A stretch of 64,000 nucleotides of DNA from Bdellovibrio bacteriovorus (GTDB taxonomy: Bacteria; Bdellovibrionota; Bdellovibrionia; Bdellovibrionales; Bdellovibrionaceae), in NCBI RefSeq assembly GCF_001592755.1, contig NZ_LUKF01000017.1, forward strand, positions 186,001 through 250,000, in the 5' to 3' direction. Below, piece after piece: positions 16,591 through 26,032 of this stretch (the first letter of the stretch is position 1; the number at the start of each line of letters is the position of its first letter). The notes under the pieces are model-generated. The model worked only from the letters and a program-made list of their open reading frames with translations. It was not told the DNA's origin and searched no databases. A program made the position numbers and the translations under genes.

Positions 16591-19500
16591 ATGTCTTTTG
16601 TACATCTTCACGTCCACTCCGAATATTCCCTTTTAGAAGCTGCGGCTCGCGTAAAAGCTATTGCAAAAAAAGCGGCGGCCATGAACATGCCTGCGGTGGC
16701 ATTGACCGACAATGGAAACATGTTCGGTGCCGTGGAGTTTTATTTTGCCTGCAAAGATAACAACGTAAAACCCATCTTGGGATTGGATGCTTACCTTGCA
16801 GCTGGATCGCGTTTAGAGAAAAAACAAGATCGCGATCAAGTCAGTCAAGGGCCACGTCGTTTGGTGTTCTTGGCTCAAAATATTCAAGGTTATCGAAACC
16901 TCAGCAAGCTTTCGACCATCGGTTATCAAGAAGGCTTCTACTGGAAGCCTCGTATCGATTACGAAGTTATCAAAGAATACAATTCGGATTTGATTTGTTT
17001 AACGGGTGGTTTGCGCGGTGAAGTGGCTGAGGCTTTCTTGCGTGAAGGTCCCGATGTGGCACTTGCAAAGATTCGTCAATTGAAAGAAATCTTCGGCGAC
17101 CGGCTTTATTTGGAGATGTGTCGCACGGGAGTTTCTGAGTGGAATCAGATCAATCCTTTCTTGATGGAGGCCTCTAAGATCACAGGCGTCCAACTTGTTG
17201 CAAGTAATGACGTCCACTACATGACTCAAGACGATCAAATCGCCCAAGAGGTTTTGATTTGTATCGGAACGAATAAAACTTTGAGTGATGAATCCCGTTT
17301 CCGTTTAGGAACGGATGAATTTTATTTTAAAAAATCAGAACAAATGCAGGAGCTTTTTGCAGACGTTCCTGAAGCTGTCAGCAACACATTGCAAATCGCA
17401 GAGCGCTGTGATGTGAAATTCAAACTGAAAGATGAAAACGGAAAACCGATTTACCATCTTCCGACATTCCCGACTCCCGAAGGGGTTTCGTTAAAGGACG
17501 ATATCGCTCGTCGTGCGAAAGAAGGATTGTTGGCGCGTTTTGAAGAGGCAGAGCTTCGTGGTGAAACTGTGCCTGAAGAAAAAAAGCCCGAGTACTACGC
17601 TCGTTTGGATTACGAGCTTGGTATTATTGATCGCATGGGCTTTAACGGTTACTTCCTCATCGTTCAAGACTTCATCGGTTGGGCGAAGGATCATGATATT
17701 CCGGTAGGACCGGGTCGTGGATCCGGTGCGGGCTCCTTGGTCGCTTACTGTTTAAGAATTACGGATCTGGATCCGCTTCCAAATTTCCTTCTCTTTGAGC
17801 GTTTCTTAAATCCTGAACGTATCTCGATGCCCGACTTCGATATCGACTTCTGTCAGGATCGTCGTCAAGAAGTGATCCGTTACGTGACGGAAAAATACGG
17901 GCAAGAGTCGGTGTCTCAGATCATCACCTACGGTAAGTTGCAAACGCGTGCGGCGCTAAAAGACGTGGGTCGCGTTTTGGGAATGCTGTTCTCGGAAGTC
18001 GATCAAGTAACAAAGCTGATCCCAGATAAATTGGGTATCAGCCTTAAAGAATCTTTAGAGATGGAACCTCGTCTTACAGAAATGATGGAGATGAATCCGA
18101 CTGTCGCAACTATGATCGACCTCGCTCAACGCGTGGAAGGTATGGTGCGAAATGCGGGGATCCACGCCGCCGGTGTTATCATCGGTGATGGCCAGCTGGT
18201 AAAGCATGCTCCCTTGTACAAAGGGGCTGATGGCGAACAAGTCGTTCAGTACGACATGAAGCACGCCGAAAAAATCGGTCTGATCAAGTTCGACTTCTTG
18301 GGCTTAAAGACGCTCACTCACATCAACATGGCGTTAAAGCTCATCAAGAAGAATCGCGGTAAAGAGATCACTTCTAAAATGATTCCGATGAACGATGCGG
18401 CGACCTTTGAAATGATGTCTCGCGGAGATACGGCCGGGGTGTTCCAGTTCGAGGGTGAGGGTATCACCGATGCCACTCGTAAAATCCGTCCGTCTTCATT
18501 TGCAGACATCACGGCGATCACATCTTTGTATCGTCCCGGTCCGATGGCGAACATTCCTGACTTTACCGATCGTAAACACGGCAAGGCGCCGGTTGAATAC
18601 TTGCTTGAAGACACCCGCGAAGTGCTTTCAGAGACCTACGGGATCATGGTTTACCAAGAACAAGTTATGGGTATTGCCTCTAAGATCGCCGGCTACTCGT
18701 TAGGCGAAGCCGACATGCTTCGTCGTGCGATGGGTAAGAAGATCAAAGAGGAAATGGATCAGCACCGCGAACGCTTTATGAAAGGGGCGGTCGAAAGAGG
18801 TCATAATAAAGAAAAATCTTCTGAGCTCTTTGATCTGATGTATAAGTTCGCCGACTACGGTTTCAATAAATCGCATGCGGCCGCTTATTCTGTCGTCACT
18901 CTACAAACAGCCTGGTTGAAATGTCATTACCCGGTCGAATTCTTCGCGGCTCTTCTCAGTACCGAGTTGTCGGACACAGAAAAGATCGTGAAGTACTCGA
19001 AAGATGCGGCAAAACGCGGCATCACCGTGAAGCCTCCGCATGTGAATTTCTCTGAGTATCTTTTCGGCGCCCATGGTGACGAGATTTACTTCGGTCTGGG
19101 CGCGATTAAAGGCGTCGGGCAAGGGGCGGTGGAAGCGATCATTGAAGCTCGCAACAGTTTGCCAGATAAAAAGTTTAATTCTTTGGATGAATTCTTTAAC
19201 TCTATCGATCTTCGTCGTGTGAATAAGAAAGTGATTGAATGCTTGATTAAGGCCGGCGCTTTTGAAGGCTTCGGCGTTCACCGGGCGCAGATGATGGCTG
19301 GTTATCAAAAGTATTTGGATCGTGCTCAGGGGCTCCAAAAAGACAAAGAGCTAGGGCAGGCTTCGCTATTTGATCTTGGTCCTTCCGCCGAAACGAAAGT
19401 GACGTTGGAAGAGACGAAGCCTTGGAGTCGCACAGCCTCCTTGGCCTACGAAAAAGAAGTCTTGGGTTTTTATCTTAGCGATCACCCGTTAAAGGGTTTT

Positions 19501-20130
19501 GACACGCTTTCAGAGATTTGGACAACGTGTAAAGTGGCTGAGCTTCCCGCGCAAATGCCGGCTCCGGGTTCGCCTGAAGCCGAAGCCTTGAAAGCAGCTA
19601 AGAAAGACTGGAAAAACCGCGACGCTGGTAAAAAGAAGATTGTCGTAGCTGGACTTATCACAGAGTTGCGCGAGCTTATTACGAAAAAGGGAACACGCAT
19701 GGCTTTCGGTAAGATCGAAGATCTGACGGGGGCTTGTGAGCTGGTGATCTTCCCAGACTCTTACGCGCGCTTTGAAGCCCAGCTTCGCGATGAAAGGCCG
19801 GTCTTGATTGGCGGTGCGCTTGAGGTTGAAGAGGGTGTTGCTAAGATTATGGTAGACAGTGTGTCGCCGATGGAAGACATCCTGAAAAAGACCAAGCGCA
19901 TGGTGCTTCGTTTGGATAAAATTGATCCCAACGACTATCCTCGTTTACACTCTTTAATGAAGGACTATCCAGGGACGACTTCGGTTAGCTTTGAGATTGA
20001 AATCCCGGAAGTCAGTCGCCGCGTTTTGATGGATGCGGGAGAAGCAACGGGTGTAGCCGTGAATAATGAATTCTTTGAAGGTGTGCACTCGGTTTTCGGT
20101 CGCACTGATTTTATCGAGTTAAGGAGTTAA
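16591..20130 (+). CDS. dnaE: DNA polymerase III alpha subunit
   Basis: This encodes 1179 residues, close to the usual length of DnaE1. The PHP domain starts at once (FVHLHVHSEYSLLE). The polymerase core includes the GPGRGSGAGSLVAY loop and the metal-binding PDFDIDFCQDRR. The tail carries helix-hairpin-helix segments and an OB fold (VVAGLITELRELITKKGTRMAFGKIEDL). It replicates the chromosome as the catalytic subunit. The two FlgT-like genes start immediately after its stop with an SD overlapping its last codons, so some co-transcription is likely. Confidence 0.97.
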   Translation: MSFVHLHVHSEYSLLEAAARVKAIAKKAAAMNMPAVALTDNGNMFGAVEFYFACKDNNVKPILGLDAYLAAGSRLEKKQDRDQVSQGPRRLVFLAQNIQGYRNLSKLSTIGYQEGFYWKPRIDYEVIKEYNSDLICLTGGLRGEVAEAFLREGPDVALAKIRQLKEIFGDRLYLEMCRTGVSEWNQINPFLMEASKITGVQLVASNDVHYMTQDDQIAQEVLICIGTNKTLSDESRFRLGTDEFYFKKSEQMQELFADVPEAVSNTLQIAERCDVKFKLKDENGKPIYHLPTFPTPEGVSLKDDIARRAKEGLLARFEEAELRGETVPEEKKPEYYARLDYELGIIDRMGFNGYFLIVQDFIGWAKDHDIPVGPGRGSGAGSLVAYCLRITDLDPLPNFLLFERFLNPERISMPDFDIDFCQDRRQEVIRYVTEKYGQESVSQIITYGKLQTRAALKDVGRVLGMLFSEVDQVTKLIPDKLGISLKESLEMEPRLTEMMEMNPTVATMIDLAQRVEGMVRNAGIHAAGVIIGDGQLVKHAPLYKGADGEQVVQYDMKHAEKIGLIKFDFLGLKTLTHINMALKLIKKNRGKEITSKMIPMNDAATFEMMSRGDTAGVFQFEGEGITDATRKIRPSSFADITAITSLYRPGPMANIPDFTDRKHGKAPVEYLLEDTREVLSETYGIMVYQEQVMGIASKIAGYSLGEADMLRRAMGKKIKEEMDQHRERFMKGAVERGHNKEKSSELFDLMYKFADYGFNKSHAAAYSVVTLQTAWLKCHYPVEFFAALLSTELSDTEKIVKYSKDAAKRGITVKPPHVNFSEYLFGAHGDEIYFGLGAIKGVGQGAVEAIIEARNSLPDKKFNSLDEFFNSIDLRRVNKKVIECLIKAGAFEGFGVHRAQMMAGYQKYLDRAQGLQKDKELGQASLFDLGPSAETKVTLEETKPWSRTASLAYEKEVLGFYLSDHPLKGFDTLSEIWTTCKVAELPAQMPAPGSPEAEALKAAKKDWKNRDAGKKKIVVAGLITELRELITKKGTRMAFGKIEDLTGACELVIFPDSYARFEAQLRDERPVLIGGALEVEEGVAKIMVDSVSPMEDILKKTKRMVLRLDKIDPNDYPRLHSLMKDYPGTTSVSFEIEIPEVSRRVLMDAGEATGVAVNNEFFEGVHSVFGRTDFIELRS

Positions 20131-20132
20131 TA

Positions 20133-21308
20133 ATGCGTTTGGCTTTTGTGATGGCAGCAGCGTTGATGTTCTTTGTAAATAGTCCCGTAAAAGCTCAACA
20201 ATCTGAATTGGTCGATCGCACGTTCTCGGGTGTTTCTAAAGAGACCACTCCGCAAGGAGCCCGTCGGGATATTCAAGATCAAGCTTCGCAGAAAGTGTCT
20301 GAAGACATCATTAAAGAACTGGTGGGCGAAGAAAGATTCTCTAAAAACAAATCTTTGATTCAATCTAAGATTATCAAAAACTCGGCTCGTTATATTCCTT
20401 TTGCCAAAGCGTCGACGCTGACTCAAGAAGGTACCGAGTACAAGATGTCTGTGTCCCTCAAAGTATCTTTACGCGATCTTAAGCAAATGCTTCAGGACAA
20501 TACTTTGTTGAATGAAAACGACGCCATTCCCGTCGTTCTTCCTGTCATCAGCTGGATTGATCGCGTCCAAGGAAAGAGTTACCGCTGGTGGTTGCCCACG
20601 GATAAAACTCAACAGGCTTTTTTGATCAAGGAAGCTCGTGTGCTGGAAGAGGCGATGCGCGGATCCTTCCAAAAGAATAACTTCTTTGCGGTGAAACCTG
20701 TGGAAGCAGGTTTGGGTGCCAGTGTACCTGCGGATTTTCAAAATGAACGCGTTGTCGGTGAAGACGCTCAGTTTTTTTCTCAATACTTCAATGCGCCTTT
20801 GTTGATTGACGGACAGGTGGTCCTGAATAAGGGTGAATCTGGCAAAAACTATCGCATCGAAATTCGTATGACCGCAGTTCAGGTCAGCAATGGTCGAGCT
20901 ATTGCCGATGTGTCACGTCGTTACGATACGGAAAACGGCAGCTTTGAAAACGCCGTAGATAAGAAAATGCGCGAAGTGATCGAAACCACGGCAAATGATT
21001 TGGCTTCGCAAGTATTGGAAGCTTGGCAACGTGGTTCTTTAGGAACTTCGGTGATTCGTTTAACCATTCAAGGTCGTAACACGCTTCCAATGATGGAAGG
21101 CCTTAAAGAAAAAATCCGTTCTCAAATCACGCAGGTAAAAAGCATCCGTGAACGTTTAGTCAGTTCCGAGGCCGTAAGTTTTGAGGTCGACACGGCAGTG
21201 TCTACAGCAGAGCTTTTAGGGAAATTGGAAGCACTGGATGTCGAAGGCAAGAAGCTTTCGAAGGTTTCTGAAAAACAAGACGAAATCGTCTTGAAATGGG
21301 CACAGTAG
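20133..21308 (+). CDS. exported FlgT-N-like flagellar/envelope protein
   Basis: This encodes 391 residues with a signal peptide (ending VKAQQ near residue 22). Residues 40-125 resemble the FlgT N-terminal domain: ARRDIQDQASQKVSEDIIKEL followed by a KMSVSLKVSLRDLKQML strand. Later segments (APLLIDGQVVLNKGE, YRIEIRMTAVQVSNGRAIADVS) look like the CsgG/TolB-like middle fold. FlgT forms the H ring around the flagellar basal body in vibrios with sheathed flagella. The assignment is by pattern only. It starts two bases after dnaE with AAGGAG at 20121-20126 and is followed 11 bases later by its likely partner. Confidence 0.7.
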   Translation: MRLAFVMAAALMFFVNSPVKAQQSELVDRTFSGVSKETTPQGARRDIQDQASQKVSEDIIKELVGEERFSKNKSLIQSKIIKNSARYIPFAKASTLTQEGTEYKMSVSLKVSLRDLKQMLQDNTLLNENDAIPVVLPVISWIDRVQGKSYRWWLPTDKTQQAFLIKEARVLEEAMRGSFQKNNFFAVKPVEAGLGASVPADFQNERVVGEDAQFFSQYFNAPLLIDGQVVLNKGESGKNYRIEIRMTAVQVSNGRAIADVSRRYDTENGSFENAVDKKMREVIETTANDLASQVLEAWQRGSLGTSVIRLTIQGRNTLPMMEGLKEKIRSQITQVKSIRERLVSSEAVSFEVDTAVSTAELLGKLEALDVEGKKLSKVSEKQDEIVLKWAQ

Positions 21309-21319
21309 GAGGTGCGGTC

Positions 21320-22246
21320 GTGAAAAATCTTGTTCTGTTACTATCGTTGTTGGCATTCACGGCTTGTACTACGATGGATGGAGCCGGTCCCTCTATTCGT
21401 CGCGACGTTAAAGACGTCAACTATGAAGCTCGTAAGGATGATTCAGCTCCTCGTAAGCGCTTGATGGTTCTTCCATTTTTAGATGTGGGTGACAAACGAC
21501 CTTCTGAGCTTCGTGAAAGAGCTCGCAATGCGTTCATCATGGATTTAAATCGCTCGGGCGAAGTGATTGCCTTAGATAGCAAAGAGCTTAACGTCGATCT
21601 TTCAAAGATGATGGAAGGCGGTCAGTACAAACTTCCTGAGGTCGCGAAAGCTGCGCAATCCTTAGGCGTCACGGCCGTGCTTGAAGGGAAGATCATCGAT
21701 ATCCGCATCAAACGAAAAGCTGATAACGTGGGCGTTGTTCGTCACATGTCGACGGCCTTTGAAGTCGTTGCACAAGTGCGTGTCGTGACGGGAAGAGCGG
21801 CTCGCGAAGTTTTTAACACGGTAAAAACTGTGACCGTAGAAGAGCAGGGAACACGCGTTGGAGAACGTGTTGAGACAGATAAGTTTATCTCGAACAATCC
21901 CGACATGATTCAAACGATTGTGAAAGATGCATTTCTTGATTTCACTCCGCAAGTTTTAGCTTCCTTGGATAAAGTTTCCTGGGAGGGAAGAATTGCGGCC
22001 ATCAACGGCGATAGAATTTATTTAAATGTTGGCCGCGTCTCTGGTTTGCAGGTCGGGGATTTGCTGAAGGTGACGGAAGATGGTGACGATATTTATGATC
22101 CTGAAAGCGGGGGACATATTGGTCGTGTGCCGGGTCGTCTTAAGGGCACTCTTGAAGTAATTAGTTATTTCGGTAACGACGGGGCAATTGCTATTATTCA
22201 TTCAGGTTCTGGCTTTAAAGAAAACGACCGCGTGGAGTTGTACTAG
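21320..22246 (+). CDS. lipoprotein with FlgT middle and C-terminal-like domains
   Basis: This encodes 308 residues from a GTG at 21320, chosen because AGGAGG (21307-21312) lies eight bases upstream; an ATG at 21296 would overlap the previous gene. A lipoprotein signal ends LLAFTAC. Residues 45-190 look like the CsgG/FlgT-M fold (RLMVLPFLDVGD, VTAVLEGKIIDI). The C-terminus (GRIAAINGDRIYLNVGRVSGLQVGDLLKV) matches the FlgT C-terminal SH3-like pattern. With the previous gene it looks like a FlgT split into two adjacent proteins. Outer-membrane anchoring near the flagellum is inference. Confidence 0.7.
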   Translation: MKNLVLLLSLLAFTACTTMDGAGPSIRRDVKDVNYEARKDDSAPRKRLMVLPFLDVGDKRPSELRERARNAFIMDLNRSGEVIALDSKELNVDLSKMMEGGQYKLPEVAKAAQSLGVTAVLEGKIIDIRIKRKADNVGVVRHMSTAFEVVAQVRVVTGRAAREVFNTVKTVTVEEQGTRVGERVETDKFISNNPDMIQTIVKDAFLDFTPQVLASLDKVSWEGRIAAINGDRIYLNVGRVSGLQVGDLLKVTEDGDDIYDPESGGHIGRVPGRLKGTLEVISYFGNDGAIAIIHSGSGFKENDRVELY

Positions 22247-22350
22247 TAGGACTTCTACGTGTGCATAGTTGTCATCACGGAAAATTACAGAACGACCCTT
22301 AACAGAATTTGCACATAAAGACCTTGGGGTTCGTTCTTTAAAAGAATATA

Positions 22351-24105
22351 ATGGCTAAAGTGAATGCTTTAGCCTTTTTTATTTTCATTTCTTTGTTTAC
22401 CTTTTCACATCTTTCTTCGGCCAAGTCCTTTGAAGTTTCAGTCCTGTATTGGAGTATGAAAATCGAAGGTCAAGTCGCCATGAGAAAAGGTTTTGAAGAA
22501 GAGATTTCATTATTCAATAAAAAGGGCGGCGATAAAGTCGTTCTGACTCCTTATGTGGCCGGTGAAGGTCGCAAGGGAATTACCAATCAAGTTCATCAAG
22601 TCGGCGAAGTTTTAAAGGCAAAGCCTGCGGCGATCGTCATTCAACCCACAGATAACTCCGCTTTAGCTCGGGCTTTAGAAGAAGCCAATCAGCTTAAAAT
22701 TCCCGTCTTCGCTTATGATCAATACATAGTGAATGGAGATATGACATTCTTCACTACAAGCGATAACTATGGGGGAGGTCGTGACAATGGGGATTATATT
22801 CACGGGCTTTTCGATAAGAACAAAGAACTTCGTCTGGTGATTTTTGAATATCCGAAAGTGTCTTCGACGATTGATCGTGTGGATGGTTTTTTAGATGCAC
22901 TTCGCGATCAAGGTCGAAAGTTCAAAGTTTTAAAGCGCTACGAAGCGGTGGATCCCGCATCGGGAGAGGAAGCCGCTAGGCAGTTCTTAAAAGACTTTCC
23001 GCAAAAGGGAAGTGTGGATGTTATTTTTACGGTCAACGACGGCGGTGGTCTTTCCATCGTTAAGACTCTTCACGAAAAGAAACGCACGGATGTTATCCAT
23101 GCCACCTTTGATGGCGATCCCTTATCGGTAGAAAATATTAAGCAAGGAAAAATCACGGTGATTGATTCTGCACAGTTCTGTGCAGAGCTGGGACGAGAAA
23201 CCGCGCGGGCCTTGATTGCCTATCTGACTAAGGGCGAAGTTTTAGAAAAAAAACTGATTCCGACTTATCCGGTGACGGCAAAGACCTTAGCAAACTATCC
23301 CGGCTGGATGGGGAGAGTCCCGGCCTTCTTGCAAAAGAATGAAGTGAAAAAAACTTCTCCTTCTCCGAGAGTGTCCCCAAATCAACGCAATCTTCTTACA
23401 ATTAAAATTGGTGTAGCACCCTTGTGTCCGTATCTTTGTGAGCAGGGCCCGGGAGTGTGGGGCGGATATATTTATAACATCCTTAAAGAAGTCGCCAGTG
23501 AACGCGGCTTTAACTTGGATTTAGAAAGTATTCCTAATACACGGCTTTTATCCGCGCTGCAAACTCGTCGCGTGAATTACATTATCGTTCCGGCGGATCT
23601 AGTTCGCTATGAAGATCAGATACGGATCGTAGGTCCGAAGTTGGGCGTGAACTACACCGGAGCCATCCTAACTCCAGGATCCAAGGAATCTCTGATAGAT
23701 GAGGATTTGTTGCGCACTAAGAAAGTGGTCTTTGCCGATATGGGAACTCATTCGGGAGGGCCGCATTTAGAAATACCTGCGGCGCGCAGCCTTAAGGTGA
23801 CCGGAGCTGATGTTGCCGATCGCATGATAAAAATGATTGGTGATCGGCGGGTGGATGTCGCTCTGGGTGATTACAATGTGCTTCGTTATTCGTTAGTGAA
23901 AAAACCGCGCGCTGAACTTCAGTTATTGCCGACTTCATTGACGGGTTTTAACTCGCTGGTTTTAGTCGGGACCCCCCGAGAGTCGCACTTTGGATATTTA
24001 CCTGAGAATCTTGATACTTGGTTCACGCGGGCGCGTGCGGATGGTTCGCTCGAAAAAATCCTTAACAAATACAATCTCAAGGATTGGAAAGTATTTGATC
24101 GTTAA
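22351..24105 (+). CDS. fusion of two periplasmic binding proteins (sugar-type plus amino-acid-type)
   Basis: This encodes 584 residues with a signal peptide (ending SSAKS, about residue 24). Residues 27-330 are a Peripla_BP_4/RbsB-like sugar-binding domain (AIVIQPTDNSALARALEEA, VDVIFTVNDGGGLSIVKTL, HATFDGDPLSVENIKQGK). After a Pro/Ser linker near 335-345, residues 348-584 form an SBP_bac_3-like domain (IGVAPLCPY, YIYNILKEVASERGF, VDVALGDYNVL). There are no membrane or kinase domains. Such a pair normally belongs to two different ABC systems or to a sensor kinase. No transporter genes are nearby, so it may feed a sensor elsewhere. The SD is weak. Confidence 0.8.
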   Translation: MAKVNALAFFIFISLFTFSHLSSAKSFEVSVLYWSMKIEGQVAMRKGFEEEISLFNKKGGDKVVLTPYVAGEGRKGITNQVHQVGEVLKAKPAAIVIQPTDNSALARALEEANQLKIPVFAYDQYIVNGDMTFFTTSDNYGGGRDNGDYIHGLFDKNKELRLVIFEYPKVSSTIDRVDGFLDALRDQGRKFKVLKRYEAVDPASGEEAARQFLKDFPQKGSVDVIFTVNDGGGLSIVKTLHEKKRTDVIHATFDGDPLSVENIKQGKITVIDSAQFCAELGRETARALIAYLTKGEVLEKKLIPTYPVTAKTLANYPGWMGRVPAFLQKNEVKKTSPSPRVSPNQRNLLTIKIGVAPLCPYLCEQGPGVWGGYIYNILKEVASERGFNLDLESIPNTRLLSALQTRRVNYIIVPADLVRYEDQIRIVGPKLGVNYTGAILTPGSKESLIDEDLLRTKKVVFADMGTHSGGPHLEIPAARSLKVTGADVADRMIKMIGDRRVDVALGDYNVLRYSLVKKPRAELQLLPTSLTGFNSLVLVGTPRESHFGYLPENLDTWFTRARADGSLEKILNKYNLKDWKVFDR

Positions 24106-24656
24106 GAAAGTCCCTTGATTAAAAATTTCACCATACTTTTAAATGTCTCGGCCTCACCACGCATACGCGCCACTTGCAGCCCTCCTTGAATAGCGGCTAA
24201 AAAAGAGTCGGCGACAACGGCGGGATTTAAATCCTCGCGAAAAATCTTGTTGTTCATTCCATCTTTGATGGTGGCAATCAGCCATTTGCGTTGTTGAAAG
24301 TGGAACTCGCGCAGGCGATCTTGAATTTTTTCGGACATAGTATTGAAGTCAGAACACAAAGCTCCTAAAGGACAGATCTTATTTTTGTCTTTACCGATCT
24401 TGTAAAACATCTGAAGCATTTGCTCCATTTTTTTGTCCGCTGGCAAGTCGTGGATCTTTTTGGCCCAAGAAACATAGGCATTTTGATAGTCTTCAAGAAT
24501 CGCTAGACCCATTTCTTCTTTTGAGGCGAAATAATAATGAAGGCTCGCCTTTTTTATACCCAAGGCGTCGGCCACGGTTTGAAAGCTAAAGCCATTAAAT
24601 CCAAGGGTTTGCAGATAGTGACGTCCTAAATCCAATGCTTTGGTTTTTGTATCCAT
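24102..24656 (-). CDS. TetR-family transcriptional regulator
   Basis: This encodes 184 residues. The N-terminal helix-turn-helix is typical (GFSFQTVADALGIKKASLHYYFASKEEM). The C-terminal all-helical ligand domain includes CPLGALCSDFNTMSEKIQDRL, a pattern of the TetR subgroup with cysteines near the ligand pocket. It is divergent from the thiolase operon, and a 22-bp dyad lies between them, so it probably represses that operon and itself until a fatty-acid-type effector binds (inference). Its stop overlaps the end of the convergent gene by four bases. Confidence 0.92.
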   Translation of the reverse strand: MDTKTKALDLGRHYLQTLGFNGFSFQTVADALGIKKASLHYYFASKEEMGLAILEDYQNAYVSWAKKIHDLPADKKMEQMLQMFYKIGKDKNKICPLGALCSDFNTMSEKIQDRLREFHFQQRKWLIATIKDGMNNKIFREDLNPAVVADSFLAAIQGGLQVARMRGEAETFKSMVKFLIKGLS

Positions 24657-24667
24657 GCTTTCCGTCC

Positions 24668-24717
24668 TTGCTTTATAAAGGCTGATAGAGGTATTATCTA
24701 CCTATTGGTAGGTAGAT
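24668..24717 (+). promoter_or_regulatory. thiolase promoter with TetR operator
   Basis: TTGCTT (24668-24673), an 18-base spacer and TATTAT (24692-24697) form a promoter toward the thiolase. Immediately after the -10 box lies a perfect dyad, ATCTACCTA (24696-24704) and TAGGTAGAT (24709-24717) around TTGG. Its size and position are those of a TetR-family operator. Confidence 0.65.
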
Positions 24718-24749
24718 TCAAGTTTTAAAAGAAACACGAGGAAACATCT

Positions 24750-26030
24750 ATGAAAAACAAAACCATGCGCCCGGTAGCCATTCTTGCAGGTTCACGAACT
24801 CCGTTTGTGAAGTCCTTCACTAACTATTCCCGCACTTCAAACCGTCAATTGATGACGGCCACTCTTCAGGACCTTGTGAATAAGACCAATATTCGCGGTG
24901 AACTTTTGGGTGATGTGGCGTTGGGTGCTGTTATGAAGAATGCCTCGGACTGGAATCTTTCCCGCGAGTCTTTATTAAGTGCGGGTCTAGATCCTCATAC
25001 TCCGGGCTACGACGTGCAACGTGCTTGCGGTACCGGTTTAGAAACGGCGGCCCACATTGCTTTAAAAATCGCGGCCGGTCAGATTGAAAGCGGTATCGCC
25101 GGCGGTACCGACACGAATAGTGATATTGCCGGGGTTCTGCCTCACGAGCTTTCTTGGATCTTAACGGAAGCGCAAAAAGCTCCCAATGCAATGGCGCGTA
25201 TCGCGAAGTTATCTGAAATCAAATTGGAATATTTAAAGCCCCGCTTTCCGAATGTGCAAGAGCCTCGTACAGGTCTTTCCATGGGTCAGCACACCGAGCT
25301 TATGGTGAAAGAGTGGAAGATCACTCGTGAAGAGCAAGACAGACTTGCTTTGCAAAGTCATTTGAATGCGGCGAAAGCCTATGATGCGGGATTCTTCAAT
25401 GATCTGGTTTTTGAATTTAAAGGTATCAAAAAAGACGTTTTCGTCCGTGGTGATACTAGCATGGAAAAACTAGCGAAGTTAAAACCCGCTTTTGATTTTA
25501 CCGGTACCGGCACTTTGACTGCGGGAAACAGTACGCCTCTTACAGACGGCGCTTCCGCAGTTCTTTTAAGCAGCGAAGAATGGGCGAAAGCTCATGGTCT
25601 TCCAGTGCAGGCTTATCTAGTAGATGCAGATTATGCCGCTGTTGATTACGTGAATGGCGAAGGGCTTTTAATGGCACCTACGCGCGCGGTGGCGCAAATG
25701 CTTCGTCGTAATAACTTGAAACTTCAAGATTTCGATTTCTATGAAATTCACGAAGCTTTCGCAGGTCAGGTTCTTTGCACATTGAAAGCGTGGGAATCCG
25801 ACGAATATTGCCGTAAGCATTTAGGAGAGTCTCAAGCTCTTGGTTCTATTGATCGTTCAAAATTGAATGTGAATGGCGGAAGCTTGGCTTTAGGACATCC
25901 CTTTGCGGCAACAGGCGGAAGAATTCTTGCCAGCCTTGCAAAAATGCTTGCGCAGAAAGGTTCAGGCCGCGGTCTGATCTCTATTTGTACAGCCGGCGGT
26001 ATGGGTGTTGTGGCCATTGTTGAAAGATAA
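24750..26030 (+). CDS. thiolase (acetyl-CoA C-acyltransferase)
   Basis: This encodes 426 residues. All three thiolase catalytic sites are present: C93 in QRACGTGLE, H383 in LALGHPFAATGGR, and C413 in SICTAGGMG. The length fits FadI/FadA-type beta-oxidation thiolases. It cleaves 3-ketoacyl-CoA to acetyl-CoA or runs the reverse condensation. It is controlled by the adjacent TetR operator and followed two bases later by an alpha/beta hydrolase, so the operon probably handles fatty acids or polyester-type acyl chains. Confidence 0.93.
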   Translation: MKNKTMRPVAILAGSRTPFVKSFTNYSRTSNRQLMTATLQDLVNKTNIRGELLGDVALGAVMKNASDWNLSRESLLSAGLDPHTPGYDVQRACGTGLETAAHIALKIAAGQIESGIAGGTDTNSDIAGVLPHELSWILTEAQKAPNAMARIAKLSEIKLEYLKPRFPNVQEPRTGLSMGQHTELMVKEWKITREEQDRLALQSHLNAAKAYDAGFFNDLVFEFKGIKKDVFVRGDTSMEKLAKLKPAFDFTGTGTLTAGNSTPLTDGASAVLLSSEEWAKAHGLPVQAYLVDADYAAVDYVNGEGLLMAPTRAVAQMLRRNNLKLQDFDFYEIHEAFAGQVLCTLKAWESDEYCRKHLGESQALGSIDRSKLNVNGGSLALGHPFAATGGRILASLAKMLAQKGSGRGLISICTAGGMGVVAIVER

Positions 26031-26032
26031 TT

